From positions 262,836 to 326,835 of the forward strand of contig NW_003314331.1 of the NCBI RefSeq assembly GCF_000143415.4: a stretch of DNA of 64,000 nucleotides. The letters are read 5' to 3'. Position numbers and translations under genes: made by a program. Shown one piece after another: positions 21,100 to 33,040 of this stretch (within the stretch, counting starts at the first letter, position 1; the number at the start of each line of letters is the position of its first letter). Origin of the DNA: Selaginella moellendorffii. Taxonomy: Eukaryota; Streptophyta; Lycopodiopsida; Selaginellales; Selaginellaceae. The notes under the pieces are model-generated. The model did not search any database and was not told where the DNA came from. It saw nothing but the letters and a program-made list of their open reading frames with translations.

Positions 21100-23480
21100 G
21101 ATCTTTGCAAACGCAGGCTTCTTCCAGATTGGAGCTAGATATGGATCCCACCAGGGCTGTTCATGAGATATTATTTTGCTTTTTCATAGCTTGAAGATAA
21201 TTATGCTTTTTTCTTTGAGAAACTTAATCAATCAAGCAACGTGTTTTCAACATGAAGGAGGAACACCATCTATGCTCCCAAAGAAGCCTTTGAACTTCGT
21301 CCACCAAATTGATCCTGGAGCTGTGAACAGACATATGTAGCAGGACTGGATGCTGGGAGCATCCGTTCGAGCTTTCGACATGTTACTTCCAGTGCTTCCT
21401 CTTACTTTTGATGATCGTTTTCCTCACTGCCAAGTTTGTTCGTCCCAGCAGCAATGGTCAAGCAGAGCACCACCATCACTGTCGTCTAGACATAAATCTG
21501 ATGCAATGGGGAAGGTAAATTTAAGGGTAGATCTCAGAAAAAAAAAGGTGACGTCATCTAAAAAATTTTCCTCTACAGTTGGCTTTGCAAGAGTGCGAGG
21601 TTCTTGCAAATCCTGAACATAGCCATTTCTAAAAGATTCTAGAGAATATTCTCCCACAGTCGAGAGTTTCCTTCCAGCAATGTTTGTCAGCAGTTCTTTT
21701 TTGATGGATGGAAAAAGTTACTAAGTAAATTCTCCTTGTAATAACGCATATAGATCTTATTTCCGTGTTTACACTTTGTAGGCATCATAAGGAATCTCAA
21801 ATAACACCATTATTCCATTCTATTCATAATATAAACAATACATTTTATTATAACTCATAAATCATATACTTTTTCAAGTTTATATCAAAAGAAAACCAAG
21901 ATTTGCATACATAAATATGTATTATACTGAAGTTTTTACCACCATACTCTGGGCATTCAAAATGAATATTTGCACAAGACCCTACAGGAAATTAACAGGA
22001 AATTTGCAGTTTATTTAAAGTGTTTCTCTGGAAGTTGTTGTCTTTCGTCGACAGAAAAATCTTACGGAGCAAGTGGCTCTGCGTGCAACATTTCAAAGTT
22101 AAAACGAAAAAACCAAGGTTCCATAGAGATGGAACAAAACATTTGAAAGTGAAACTTATTCTCACCATCGTACCGGTAGATTCAAAAGCATTAAAACCGA
22201 ATATCATTGGGGAGGAGGATACGTGATATGTACTGGTACGTAGGAAAGCGGGCACGTAGCTGGTGGATCTCCCGTATGCCGTATGTATGCCGACAAAAGC
22301 GAAACCTCTTTAAAGAGTGAAACGGAGATGGAAAACGGAAGAACACCAAACAACAACTCTCCAGTTGACTCTGCGATGTTGATGCAAACCGATCCAAGCC
22401 AGAAGAGATTGATAGGTAGAGATTTGTAAACAAAAACTTAAACAAAGATTTGGGACAACATGGCCTTGCTGTGAATCAAAGTGACAAGGAAAACAAAACT
22501 AATGGGAATCCCTTGCGATTCAAGCATGATCATGATAGAAAATTTCATACTACAGTAATGAATTTTGATAAAGTTTGGATGTTTTGGATGTGTCGGGCCA
22601 ACAATACCAACGGACAATGCCTCAAATCGAAGTTGTGGAGGAAAAATACCTTAGCTTTTTTAGAAGGAGCCATGATCTTCAAGTTATAGATATTTCTCTT
22701 GCCTTGTTGTCTCATTACAGAGCATCATTGTACCACTCCTGCAAAAGAATAAGAAATTCTTTGTATCATCATCATCCCTGGGGTGGTTTCTCAGAGGACG
22801 ATCGCAAATCTCCCACGGCAAAGCTGCCAAATTCTCTTTTGCTTTGCGCTCTTCCCACGCCAACCTTTGCGCCATGCAAGGAATATTCACATCTAACGGT
22901 GTTGGCGCCAGTTACTGCCAAGCGGGATTGCAAATCTAGCCGTCAGTGGCTCCCATTGGACGAGGAGCCCAAATGCCCACACAAGGCATTTGCAGCCAAT
23001 CCAAAGCTCCTGGCAAATTCCAAGTGAAGGTTATCTAATCTTTTATCTAGTGTTTTTTACTTTCAGTCTCTGTGTCTCCGGTAAAAAAAAAGGAGTGTAC
23101 AGCCATTGGATAGCGATGGCTGCCGCGCGGGCACTGTCGCACTGCACAGCACTGTACACGCAAATTAGCTTAGCTCCAAATGCCAAAGCCTGGGAATTGT
23201 TTTCTCTCTTCTCGAGAGAGATTAGAGTGTGTCCTGTGGCATTTACTCGAGTGGCAGCAACCAAGAACCAAGAACAGCTAGGGGGCGAAATGGGAGAGCA
23301 ACACAGGCCGCTTTCATCGCTCTCCAAGACGGCGACGATTTGGACGCAATGAATTCCAGTCGCTGGAGCAGCGCTGATGCATTCATTCGTTCCATCCATC
23401 CATCGCTCGAAAGGATCGAAACACAGAGTGTTCCCTTCTTCTTCTTCCTCTCTTCCGTGAAGATCATCGCGTAAGTTCCC
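21100..23480. other. Intergenic, no gene recognised
   Basis: The frames at 21350-21616 and 22575-23027 (plus) have no recognisable motif and no supporting exon chain. A piece at about 21185-21230 (CATAGCTTGAAG..ATTATGCTTTTTT..TTTGAGAAACTT) resembles 2755-2795 in copy A, which points to more shuffled material. The 3' part probably holds the promoter and leader of the ARM/TPR gene. Confidence 0.4.
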
Positions 23481-23572
23481 CTGTTTGCTTGCTCTAGAAC
23501 AACGATTCTTCCCACGAATTCCACGAATTTCCACGATTTCTCTACGACCCAGGAGAGGATTCGATCGGCCAG

Positions 23573-25914
23573 ATGACCAGGCCATCGCCCAAATCGCCGC
23601 GCTCCTCCTCTTGCTCCTATCCCGACTGCTTCCTCTGCGCTATCAAGTTCTCCCCGCCGGATATCTACGCGCGCCAGGCCTCCTTCTTCTCCGAGCTCTT
23701 CAAAGAGCTCCCATCCTCCTCGCCCTCCTCCTCCTCGGCCGACGCCATCGCCGCGAGCTCCAAGCAGCAGCTCTCCATCATCCGCGGCCTCTGGAGCACC
23801 GCCATGGCGCATCCCGACGATCCCCTGTTCGTGCAGCTGGGCATCCTCGAATCGATGATCCATCTCATCTACAAAGGCCTCCGCGATCCAGTATGGCTCT
23901 CCCAGGGCGAGAATGTGTTCGTCCCATACTACGCCGCCCACATCCTCGGCTCCTACACCATGAACGTTGAGCGGTACGCCGCCCATGCCGTGCGGTACCG
24001 CGCGGTTCCTGCGCTGGCCGAGCTCGCCATGGGAGCGCTGACGTGGGTCGAGCAGCGCGTCGCCGTGCGGTGCCTCAGCCACCTCGCCAGCTATGACTCC
24101 ACGTTCCCGGCGGTGTCCGCGGGCGGCGTACTGCGGCTGGCCATGGCCGTGGCACGTGGCGGCCCTGGATTGGTGTACGAGCAGTTTGTGGGGAAGACCG
24201 TTGATCGGCAATTAGGGTATCACAAGGAACTCTTGGCGAGGGGGAGCTCCGGCGAGGGTGTGGAGCGCAAGGCGGAGGAATGGGCGAGCCAGCTCCAATG
24301 CTGGTCACTCCAGGTATTGAATTGCTTCGCGCTGCGCGAGGAATTCTTGCTGGCGATCTGCCGGCCCGAGTTCTTGGTGGATCTTCCGGGGATGTGGGGC
24401 GGCCTCGTGAATGGGAGCTCGCCGGCGGGGCTTGGATTGCTGAGGACGATCTGCTACCACAAGCTTGGCAGGATCGCGATCGCGAGCTGCGGCTCCATTG
24501 TGGAGGCGCTGTGCAATGTGGCTAGATCTTCGGATGATTGGCAGTTTATGGCGGTGGATTGTTTGCTGTGGCTGCTTCAGGATCCAAGCTCCAGATCGAA
24601 GGTATTTTTTTGTTTTGCTTTGCCTGCCTTTAAAATTTTCTTCTTTCTTGGCATTGATTGTATAATGTTTGTTTCTGTGGTTTGCCTTCATAGCTTTCTT
24701 TATGCTTTCATGCATATAGTATGGATTGAATCCGTTCGCTTATGTCGTCATTGGATTGAATTCTTCGTCAAAAGTCGATCTTTTTGCTTTACATAGCATT
24801 GAAAGTTTTTTTTTTTCCTTTCTTCCAAGAAGATATGCTTCCATGCATAGTATGGATTGAATTCGTTTACTTCTTTCTTTTTATCAAAAGCTGATAAAGG
24901 ACGATTTTCCATTCTCTGGCTTTTTCTTCGTGGATGGACTCTGTTTTCTACTTTGGAAGAACTCAGCAATTTTGCATTGTTTTTTTCCAGGTTTATAGCA
25001 AGGCAGTGGTGGCTTTGGCCGACTTGGTCGAGCTCTCAAGTCTCGGCGAGCAGAAAAAACCCGGAGAATCAATCATGGACGTGCTCCTCTCGCATCAAAA
25101 ACAGGACGAGCTCCTGGAGGCGGACGAGAACGTCCTCGCCGCCATTGAAGACGTCGCGAGGCTGAAGAAGCGAATCAAGATCGAGAGGCACCTGGCACGG
25201 GAGGACATCAAAATCACTCAAGCAGCAGCGCTGGTCCTCCGGCTGGAGGGAAACGCTCGCTTCTCGGCTGGCGACGTCCGTGGCGCGGCTGCAAAGTATA
25301 GCGAAGCTCTCGAAGTCTGCCCGATCAAGGCGAAGAAGGACAGGGTGGTGATTCTAAACAATCGAGCGCAGTGCTATCTTCTCATGGGCGATGCCGAGCG
25401 AGCAGTGAGCGACACCACTCGAGCGCTCAGCTTGTGTAGAGGCAAGAGGAGGAGGCACGGAATGACGAGCAGCCTGTGGAGGCGAGCGCAGGCTTACGAT
25501 ATGATGGGGCTGGCGAAAGAGAGCTTGCTCGACGCTCTGGTTTTCGGCTGCTCGAGCTCCTCGATCTCTTCGTGCTCGGCGTCCTCGGATGGCTGGGACG
25601 AGAGTGGAAGCCGGAGTAGCAGTGGTGGGAATCAAAGTGGTGTCAACTTCTACGTCGCAAAGCTCGTGAGGAAGCAAATGCAAAGAACTTGGCTGTTTCG
25701 GGAGGCCGCCAGGAAGAGCGAGATGGAGTTCCAGCCGCTGGAGGAAGAGGATGAAGAAGAGGAAGAAGAAAGATCGAACGAGAGAGAGGAGGATGAAGAA
25801 CAAAGCAGCGGCGATGAGAGTGGCGATGAATCGGAGTGGGAGACTGCGAGTGAGAGTGAGATGTACAAGATCTCGCAGCGAAACCAGCAACAGCGCAGGC
25901 AATGGAAGCGCTAA
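23573..25914 (+). CDS. ARM-repeat / TPR protein with acidic C-terminal tail
   Basis: Exons 23573-24601 and 24991-25914 (GTATTT donor, TTTTTTCCAG acceptor) give 650 aa. The first exon is a helical ARM-like region (YYAAHILGSYTMNVERYAAHAVRYRAVPALAELAMG; QRVAVRCLSHLASYDSTFPAV). The second exon adds a TPR-like segment (LRLEGNARFSAGDVRGAAAKYSEALEVCP; ILNNRAQCYLLMGDAERAVSDTTRAL). A Ser-rich linker and an acidic tail (EEEDEEEEEE...) end the protein. This matches a plant-specific ARM-plus-TPR family of unclear role; by domain type it is a protein-protein adaptor. The intron (389 nt) is long for this window. The MurG gene starts only about 120 bp downstream. Confidence 0.8.
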
Positions 25915-26033
25915 GTCGATCGATCGAGAGAGCAACCATAAGCAAAGTAAAATGTGATATGTAAAGATTTTTCTAGGGCTTTGTAGCTACTATAGCGAGC
26001 GGCAATGGAGCGCCCAGGGATCCATGTAAGTGG

Positions 26034-27624
26034 ATGGAGCTTCGATTTCATCGGTGGACGCTCTTTTCTAGTGATCCAGGGCGTGATTTCGCAGGAATGG
26101 AGCTCCGCCATGCGTATTTCCTTGGGAGCTTCCAGCAATGCGGCCGCGATGCTACAGGTATTGCGCAAGATTCTTGCGCTAGAGCTGTGGATCGATGCTT
26201 TTCTTGCGTTTCTCCAGCGCTCCAGCAGAGATTATCGCGATGGAGCGCCATGGCCGTGGGCAATGGGTCCCTATTATCGGATTTCCATACAGAGGCTTCC
26301 AAGACTGGGCATGGATCGGTGGAAGTAGCTCACAGGAGGATCTTGTTTGCGGCCGGGGGCACTGGCGGCCATGTCTATCCTGCGATTAGCATCGCGCAGG
26401 CAATCCAGGAGCTCCAGCCCAGCGCGGAGATCGAATTCGTGGGGACCAAGGACAGGATGGAATGGCGGGCAGTGCCACGAGCAGGATATATCATCAGGGA
26501 CATTCCAGCGGCTGGATTGAAGAGGCCAGTTCTATCTCCAGAGAACTTTTGGCTGCCTTTCAAGCTCTTGGTGTCTATCATCGCTTGCTGGCGGATCCTT
26601 TCCAAGTTTAAGCCGGACGTGGTGGTGGGAACTGGCGGCTATGTGTCCGGGCCTCTGTGCTTGGCGGCGGCGCTGCGAAGAATTCCACTCGTTCTCCAGG
26701 AACAAAACTCTCAGCCGGGCCTCACGAACAAGATCTTGGGACGATTTGCGAGGGTGGTGTTTGTGGCTTTCGCTGGAGCCGCGGCTCACTTCGCTCGGGA
26801 CCGGTGCTTGGTCAGTGGCAATCCCACGAGACTGGGATTCAACCGGTACGTTTCTTCGCTGGTGGCGAGGAGATTGTTCTTCCCGGAGGATGAGAGCTGT
26901 GCGACGAAGAAGGAAGTGGTGCTTGTGCTGGGTGGATCTCTCGGTGCTAAGTCCGTCAACATGGCCTTGTCCAGCTTCGTTTTGGAGAGCCTTGGAAGGA
27001 ATTCTCGACGTTACATCATCTGGCAAACTGGATCGCAGTACTACAAGCAGGTTTTGGAAAGTGTCGGCTCGGGGCATTCTCGACTGGCAATCCACGGGTA
27101 GGTTTGTAGAAAGTTCTTGCCTCTCCATCTCTAATGTTTTTCTTGGTTTCAGGTTTATAGAATCCATGGAAACAGCGTATGCAGCAGCAGATCTCGTGGT
27201 GGCTCGCGCTGGCGCGATAACTTGCAGCGAGATCTTGGTTGCTGGCAAACCATCGATTCTTGTAAGTAGTCTCTCAAAATCTTTTCTGACAATAAAAATG
27301 CTGTTTTGCTTTTCGCAGATTCCATCTCCAAACGTGACCGACGACCACCAAACGCAAAACGCGAGGAGCTTGGAGGAAGCGGGCGTGGCGAGTGTTTTAG
27401 CGGACAGTTCCTTGCAATCCTCGCCACGAATTCTGGCCGATGCGATCGACGAGCTTCTGGGTAAACTTCGATCAAAATCGTTTGCCAGTTCCTATTTGGA
27501 TTTTCCTCCAGGTGATCGGCAACGCCTAGACAAGATGGCAATGAAAGCACTCGATCTAGCAATTCCAGACGCCGCTGCGCGAATCGCCCAGAAAATCCTC
27601 GACATCGTCAACACGAATTCGTAG
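26034..27624 (+). CDS. MURG: Plastid-type MurG (peptidoglycan lipid II synthase)
   Basis: MurG transfers GlcNAc from UDP-GlcNAc to lipid I, the last cytoplasmic-face step of peptidoglycan precursor synthesis. Exons 26034-27097, 27153-27261, 27319-27460 and 27512-27624 keep phase and give 475 aa. Signatures: AAGGTGGHVYPA (residues 106-117), VVGTGGYVSGP, QEQNSQPGLTNK, LVLGGSLGAKSVN, ADLVVARAGAITCSEIL and DDHQTQNA, all diagnostic of MurG and GT28 enzymes. About 100 N-terminal residues precede the domain and could hold a plastid transit peptide. The start is uncertain: ATG 26005 is upstream in another frame, with a possible GTAAGT donor at 26026, and ATG 26097 lies in frame with 26034. Bryophytes and lycophytes keep Mur genes for plastid division; flowering plants mostly lost MurG. 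No defect is seen. Confidence 0.9.
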
Positions 27625-27817
27625 TTCTTGGCGCGATTATTTTAAAATTTTGAAATTTGAAAGTCCACGTCGCGTGGTCGATTCGCATCCCTTGTACTTG
27701 ACAAAAGATCTCTACGCTGTGCGTTTCTCACTTTGACACGCTACGTCTGGGCTACGTACAGCTCTACCATTCCTCGCGAGCTCGATCACGTTTCCCTCGA
27801 GCTCGATCGCGATTCCA

Positions 27818-28813
27818 ATGGCCGATCTCCAGCGAGTGGCGATTCTCCGCAGCACTGTTGTAGGAATCCAGCTCCCCAGGTCCGGGAGGCTAGTTTCTTC
27901 ACAAAAATCAGGCCTAGGGCATCACAGGAGCTCCTTGTTCTTGGATCGAAGAACCAGCCAATCGATCAGGGCCAGTGTGGGCGATCGCGATCGGAATGGA
28001 GAGGGCCGAGAGGAGATTCCAGACACCTGCGATGGATTTCTCAAGCGGGTATCATCGCGAGGATACGATGAGAGAAGGAAGCTAGAGCAAAATCTCGAGT
28101 CCGGGAGCTACGATGGTATAGTCCTTCTCTTTTGGTGGATTCTTCTTTGTGGATCTAGGAGAATCTAGTCTCTGATATTTTTGTCTCTCTTATAGTGTTG
28201 GATTCCAATCCATGGCGGGACGATTCCAAGGCCGTGTATGTTCTTGCGGAGGAGGAGAATCAGCTCATCACCATGAGAACTCGGCGTGAACGAAGGTGGG
28301 ATTTCTTTCTCCCAAAGGAATTTAGTTCTCTATCGATCGATTGAGTGATTGGCAGTGAAGTGGAGGAGGAATTGAGCTTGCTCTTCCCGAAGCGCGGCAA
28401 TAGATCACGCGGGAGACGTGGAATCTCGTTTCGGATGCAAGTGGAAGACATTCGCCCGGGCGTCCTGGTAAGAGATCTCTTTCATTCTTTTTCATCGAAA
28501 ATGTCCATGGATTTCGATCGATTTTAGCGATGATCCATCCAGGTTTTTGAGGACGAGGACGAAGCCGCGCGCTACTGCAGCCTCCTAGACGGGAGCTGCC
28601 GAGGAATCGCGGAGATCGAAGCATCAGATGTGAGGCGATCGATCGACCAAATTCCTAGCGCTAATGCGATCGCGAATTCTCTTGCAGGTTTTCGCGATGT
28701 GCCAGAAGAACAAGGCGCTGGCGGTGCTCTTCCGGCGAGGCGCGATTCCACCGCGGCCCGACCGCCTCCAAAGAACCCTAAACGCGCGAAACCACTCATT
28801 GGAAGATAATTAG
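27818..28813 (+). CDS. DUF3110-domain protein, probably plastid
   Basis: Exons 27818-28115, 28196-28295, 28356-28467, 28543-28629 and 28688-28813 give 240 aa in phase. The N terminus (MADLQRVAILRSTVVGIQLP...) is basic and Ser-rich, like a transit peptide. The DUF3110 part reads DDSKAVYVLAEEENQLITMRT, then VLVFEDEDEAARYCSLLDG and IEASDVFAMC. Typical members are short cyanobacterial or plastid proteins with the same F-E-x-E-x-E/D-A-x-R-Y motif. A charged insert (GNRSRGRRG) separates the halves. Function unknown. Intron lengths are 58-80 nt. Confidence 0.7.
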
Positions 28814-28955
28814 CCTAATATAAGTAGTCCAATCCTGAGCCGTCCGATTGAGGCCCGGATATTCCTTCTTTCATGGCTTCCGGTTCGATTCCGAAAGCTT
28901 GCAAGGGTTAACTTAGGCTTGAGAGCGCCCCGGCATCGCGTGTTCTTCGCTCGTC

Positions 28956-31236
28956 ATGGATTCCGTGGATACTTTCATCGGCATCACAGGCGCTCCGCGC
29001 GCCGTGGCAATCCGGATGCTCCAGGTAGGGCTCTCGTCCGAGGAAACGATATTATCGTCTTGCCCCGGGATTTCTTAGCTGATGGATCCTCGCAGGAGAA
29101 TCGTGGCGAGCTCAATGCTGCTGTGAACGCGTTCTTCGGCGAATCGGACACCCCTGTGTACGTAGAATCTCGAGATTGTGGCTTCGATCCCTCCTTACCT
29201 TTTTTGTTTGCTCTTGTTCTTCCTCGCAGGCCTCCTTCACAGCCAGAGGAACCCGAAAGAGTGGATTACATGGACGAGGACGAGCCGGTTATTCCAGCGG
29301 CTCAGCCGAGAGGTTTAGGACTTCCGCCCTGGGAAGTTCCTCTTCCCAGACCAACGTTTGATCCTCTGGGAAGTCTTTTTGGTGGGAGAGGGATTGTCCC
29401 CGACATCGTTCCTCCATTCGTCTCTCATCCGAGAGACGTGAGGAACGTCCCGATTGATTGGCAGGATCCCGCTCCACCGCCGCCACCTCCGAATCTCTCC
29501 ATTGAGGAGGTTACTGGACTTGAGAATGTGCCCCGTAGTCCTGGAGGTGGGATTGTTAGTATGGAGGATGATGCGCCACCTTTTCCTGGTTTTTATCCTC
29601 GGAGGAGTCCAGAGCGCGGTGCCACGGAAGATCCCGAACTGGAAGAGCAAATGGTCAGAGCGGCCATTGAAGCGTCAAAGATGGATCCCGAGACAGGAGC
29701 TGTAAGTGTTCTTCTTTTCGTTTTACAAGGTCTTTTCTAACGATTTCAGGGCTCTGCAGGATTCCGCAAGTCAATCTGTGCCGGGTACTGAAGACGATGA
29801 CATTGCCCGTGCGGTTTCGCTATCCTTGAAGGTACACTCGGAGTTTTCTCGTAAAGAGTTTTATGGTTGAAGCGTTTTACCTTAGACTGCAGAGGACGAG
29901 AAGAGGTTTCGAGATTTACTCTCGCAGCCGGAAGATACAGCAAGGTATGCTTGATCGCTGCCGTTTCTGCAAGACGTGATTGTTTCTATTGCAGGGGAGA
30001 GAATCCAAGTACTGGTCCAAGCAGTTTCCCGACACGGAACGTCATCCAGGAGCCAGAGGAAACTCCTGACGAGCAGCCTTTACTCAGACGCAGACAGAGG
30101 CGCGTTGTTCCAATAGTGGAGGAGCCTGCTGCCGAGGAAGCCTTTGAGAGACAGCCACGAAGTGCTGACGAAGAGCATCGTCCAAGTGCGCCGCAGCCCA
30201 ATGGCGACATGATCCCCGCTGACGAGGTAGAGGATCTCTGCAGAAAGAAAGTCAGTGCTGACGCTCTCGACTTGTCATGCAATCTTCAGTGGGCAGGAAT
30301 ATCCTCGGAGGAGCAGGACGAAGCAGTGATGCTGGAGGCGGCGTTTTTTGGTGGACTTCCCGACATCCAGTATCGTCCAACACCTGAGTTCGCTGCTGCT
30401 AGCGCCGCCGATGTGTCAAGTTCTCGCCCCCAGCAGCCGCTTTCACCCTCCGTCGTTGCGCAACGGCTGTTGCGTGAGCAGCAGGTACTTTGATCTTCTG
30501 TGGTTTTTTCTACTTTTCCCTTCCTGGGAAAACGAAAGAAGTTTTTCCATTTTATCACTCCATGATTCCAGGATGATGAATACCTGGCCTCGCTAGCGGC
30601 CGACAGAGAGAAAGAGGTGAAAGCGAAGCAAGACGCCGAGGCCGCGAGCGAGATGGAGAAGCTCCGGCGGCAGGAGGAGCAGCGCAGATCCGAGGCAGCA
30701 GCGGTAAGCGCTCCCTCCTTTGTCTCGTTTTCCTTGTTTGTTTCCTTGCAACTGAGTGTGTGATGTGAACAGGAGCTGGAGAGAAAGCTGGCGACCAAGG
30801 CCGAGTCGCTGCCAGCCGAGCCAACGCAAGAGGACGATCAAGCCGTGACGATTCTCGTTCGCTTGCCAGACGGTAGCCGGCACGGCCGCCGATTCAGAAA
30901 GTCAGACAAGCTCCAGGTGAGCTAAGTGCATCCGCACTGACACACATGTCGAGATATCATCAATCTCATATCTTTTTACGTGTCTCTCGCAGAATCTCTT
31001 CGATTTTATTGACCTCAGCCGAGCAGTGGAGCCTGGCACCTATAGGCTGGTATGTTTCCTCCCAAATCCTTTAGTCGCTCCTCGGTTTTGATTCGATTTG
31101 GATGGATTGGAAAAATTTTCTTTCTCAGGTGAGACAGTATCCGCGAAGAGCTTTTACTGGTGACGACCACGCTGCGTCGTTTGATAGCTTGGGCCTCACG
31201 AGCAAGCAGGAAGCACTGTTCCTGGAAACCATTTAA
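28956..31236 (+). CDS. Plant UBX-domain protein, UBA-UIM-UBX type (PUX8-like)
   Basis: Ten exons (28956-29024, 29096-29157, 29230-29701, 29760-29831, 29886-29944, 29995-30484, 30572-30703, 30773-30916, 30993-31049, 31129-31236) give 554 aa, all in phase. The N terminus [14 protein letters not shown]...[10 protein letters not shown] is a UBA fold. Two ubiquitin-interacting motifs follow at about 180-198 ([12 protein letters not shown]) and 212-225 ([12 protein letters not shown]), with a possible third in [15 protein letters not shown] coiled coil ([15 protein letters not shown]...) leads to a C-terminal UBX domain ([17 protein letters not shown]...[12 protein letters not shown]). The family brings ubiquitylated cargo to the AAA ATPase CDC48/p97. 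Length and order match Arabidopsis PUX8. Confidence 0.9.
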
Positions 31237-31747
31237 AGCGCGAATGAGAGAACGCGAAAGAATAGAAAGAAATCGCGAGGAAGAGCTTCTCTTCTTTTTT
31301 TTTGGACGGGGATTTGGCGCGAGCGATTTTTTGTGTGTATCTACGAGGGAATATTGGGCGTGGTATATTCCATCGAGCTCCAAAACTCACCTTTTTACGA
31401 ATATTTTACAACCGAGTGTGAGTGATCTTGTGCTTTGTGCATTGCTTAGGCTAGGGTTCCTCGGGCTGCGCGGGCGGCGGCTCTCGATCGATCACCCGGA
31501 ATTTCATCTTCGTATCCCCGCCGGGGCGACGCGATTCGATGAAGGGGAGGTAGCGGCGAGAATCGGGAGATTTTTTTATTCTCGCGCTTCTTCTTCTCGA
31601 GCAGTCGATCAATCTGGGACGCGCGCGGGCTTGCATTTGGATGTGAATCGATCGCTGCGGTGAGTTTTCCCCCTTTTTCCATATAGTTACTGTTTGGATG
31701 TCGATTCGATACATTTGAGCAGTGTGGGAGCGTCTGAGGGAGAAAAC

Positions 31748-31831
31748 ATGGCATGCCTCTCCGGAGCTCCTGGATTGCCTCTAGCCTGCGAGCGATTGGA
31801 GAAAGAGGAAGAAACTGGAATGGTAAGAGGA
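31748..31831 (+). promoter_or_regulatory. Upstream ORF and leader intron of the DOG1-domain gene
   Basis: An ATG at 31748 opens a short frame (MACLSGAPGLPLACERLEKEEETGM) that reaches a GTAAG donor at about 31823. The matching acceptor ACGCAG lies at about 31885, and the spliced frame stops within two codons. If transcribed as part of the leader of the gene at 32025, this is an upstream ORF that could damp translation. Inference from position. Confidence 0.35.
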
Positions 31832-32024
31832 TTTCCTTGAAGGAAGTTTCTCGAAAGCCGCTGATCTTTGTCTCGTTTCACGCAGCGTTAGCCCCAAAGC
31901 AGAAGCCGAAGAAGAACACGAAGAACAGAAGAAGAACAAGAGGAAGGAGAGGATGCTTGCCACGAGGTGAACTCTCCCAGGCCAAAGGACTTCCTTGGAT
32001 CGAACAGGAGGGGAGAAGGAAGCC

Positions 32025-32762
32025 ATGGCTCCCCTCAAGGGTCCTCACAATGAGAGCTACACGGACTTCTACGACGATTGGTCCAACACGCAGCTCCAGC
32101 AGCTGGAAGAACTGGAGCGCGCTCTCAACAGCAACATGTCCGAGTCGGAGATCAAAGCTCTGGTGGACAAGGCCAAGATGCACTACGACTACTACTACGG
32201 CGCCAAGGACAACGCCGCCAAGCAAAACGTCCTCCAAGTCATGACCCCGGCCTGGAAGACTCCACTCGAGACGGCCTTCATGTGGACAGGGGGGTGGCGG
32301 CCGACGATGGTGTTCCAGCTCGCCTACGCGCTCGCCGGCCAGCTCGTAGAGGCCGAGCTCTCGGAGCTCCTCTCCGGGGTGGACAGCCCGAGCCTGGCTT
32401 CGCTCTCGGCCCGGCAGCTCGAGAGGATCAACGAGATGCAAGTGAAGGTCCAGAAGCAGGAGGACGACATCTCGCACCGGATGGCGGTGCTGCAGCAGGG
32501 GATGGCGGACCAGCCGTTTGTGGGGATCACGCAGACGCTGGCCGCGAGCGAGGATGATAAGATGGAGGCGGCGCTGGATTCCAAGCTCAAGGATCTGGAG
32601 AGCCTGCTGGAGGAGGCGGATAACTTGAGGAGGGAGACGCTGCACAACATGCTGGACACGCTCACTCCCGTCCAGGCGGCTCAGTACCTGGTGGCGGCGG
32701 CGCAGCTCCAGGTGGCGTTCCGGAAGATTGGGGCAGTGAAGAACGGCAAGAGTGACGATTGA
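32025..32762 (+). CDS. DOG1-domain protein (no bZIP)
   Basis: 245-aa single-exon protein from ATG 32025. The DOG1 domain is seen as FYDDWSNTQLQQLEELERAL, the loop LVDKAKMHYDYYYGAKDNAAKQNVLQVM, and the hallmark WKTPLETAFMWTGGWRPTMVFQLAYAL, followed by C-terminal helices (KLKDLESLLEEADNLRRETL, LTPVQAAQYLVAAAQLQ). The same domain sits at the C terminus of TGA-type bZIP factors and alone in DELAY OF GERMINATION 1 and its relatives. No basic region or leucine zipper precedes it. In a seedless plant a role other than seed dormancy must apply. The sequence is GC-rich. Confidence 0.85.
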   Translation: MAPLKGPHNESYTDFYDDWSNTQLQQLEELERALNSNMSESEIKALVDKAKMHYDYYYGAKDNAAKQNVLQVMTPAWKTPLETAFMWTGGWRPTMVFQLAYALAGQLVEAELSELLSGVDSPSLASLSARQLERINEMQVKVQKQEDDISHRMAVLQQGMADQPFVGITQTLAASEDDKMEAALDSKLKDLESLLEEADNLRRETLHNMLDTLTPVQAAQYLVAAAQLQVAFRKIGAVKNGKSDD

Positions 32763-33040
32763 GACGAGCAGCGGCGGAGGAATGTGGATCGATCGAGCCT
32801 TCGATGGGTCGATCCAAGCGAGAGTGGCGACGATACGATGGAGAAGAGAGGAAGAAAAGAACAAAGAAGTATCATGAGACCAGCGAGTGTTAGATTTCTT
32901 TTCCAATCGCATTTGTACCTGGAATATTCTTGGTATTTAAGACTTGCTTTTAGGGTTCTTTACAGTCGCATTTGAATTTCGAATATTCGTAGAATGTCCC
33001 TTTTCCCCAAATGCGAGACTTTCTTTTAGGGTTCTTATCG

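Noticed and set aside
22575-23027. 150-aa plus frame upstream of the ARM/TPR gene
   Set aside because: No motif, no splice support, and composition like non-coding sequence.
23043-24211. Long minus frames opposite the ARM/TPR gene
   Set aside because: Shadow frames of a GC-rich exon; no motif.
31878-32912. 344-aa minus-strand frame
   Set aside because: Mirror of the GC-rich DOG1-domain gene; His/Leu/Arg-rich composition is that of an antisense frame.
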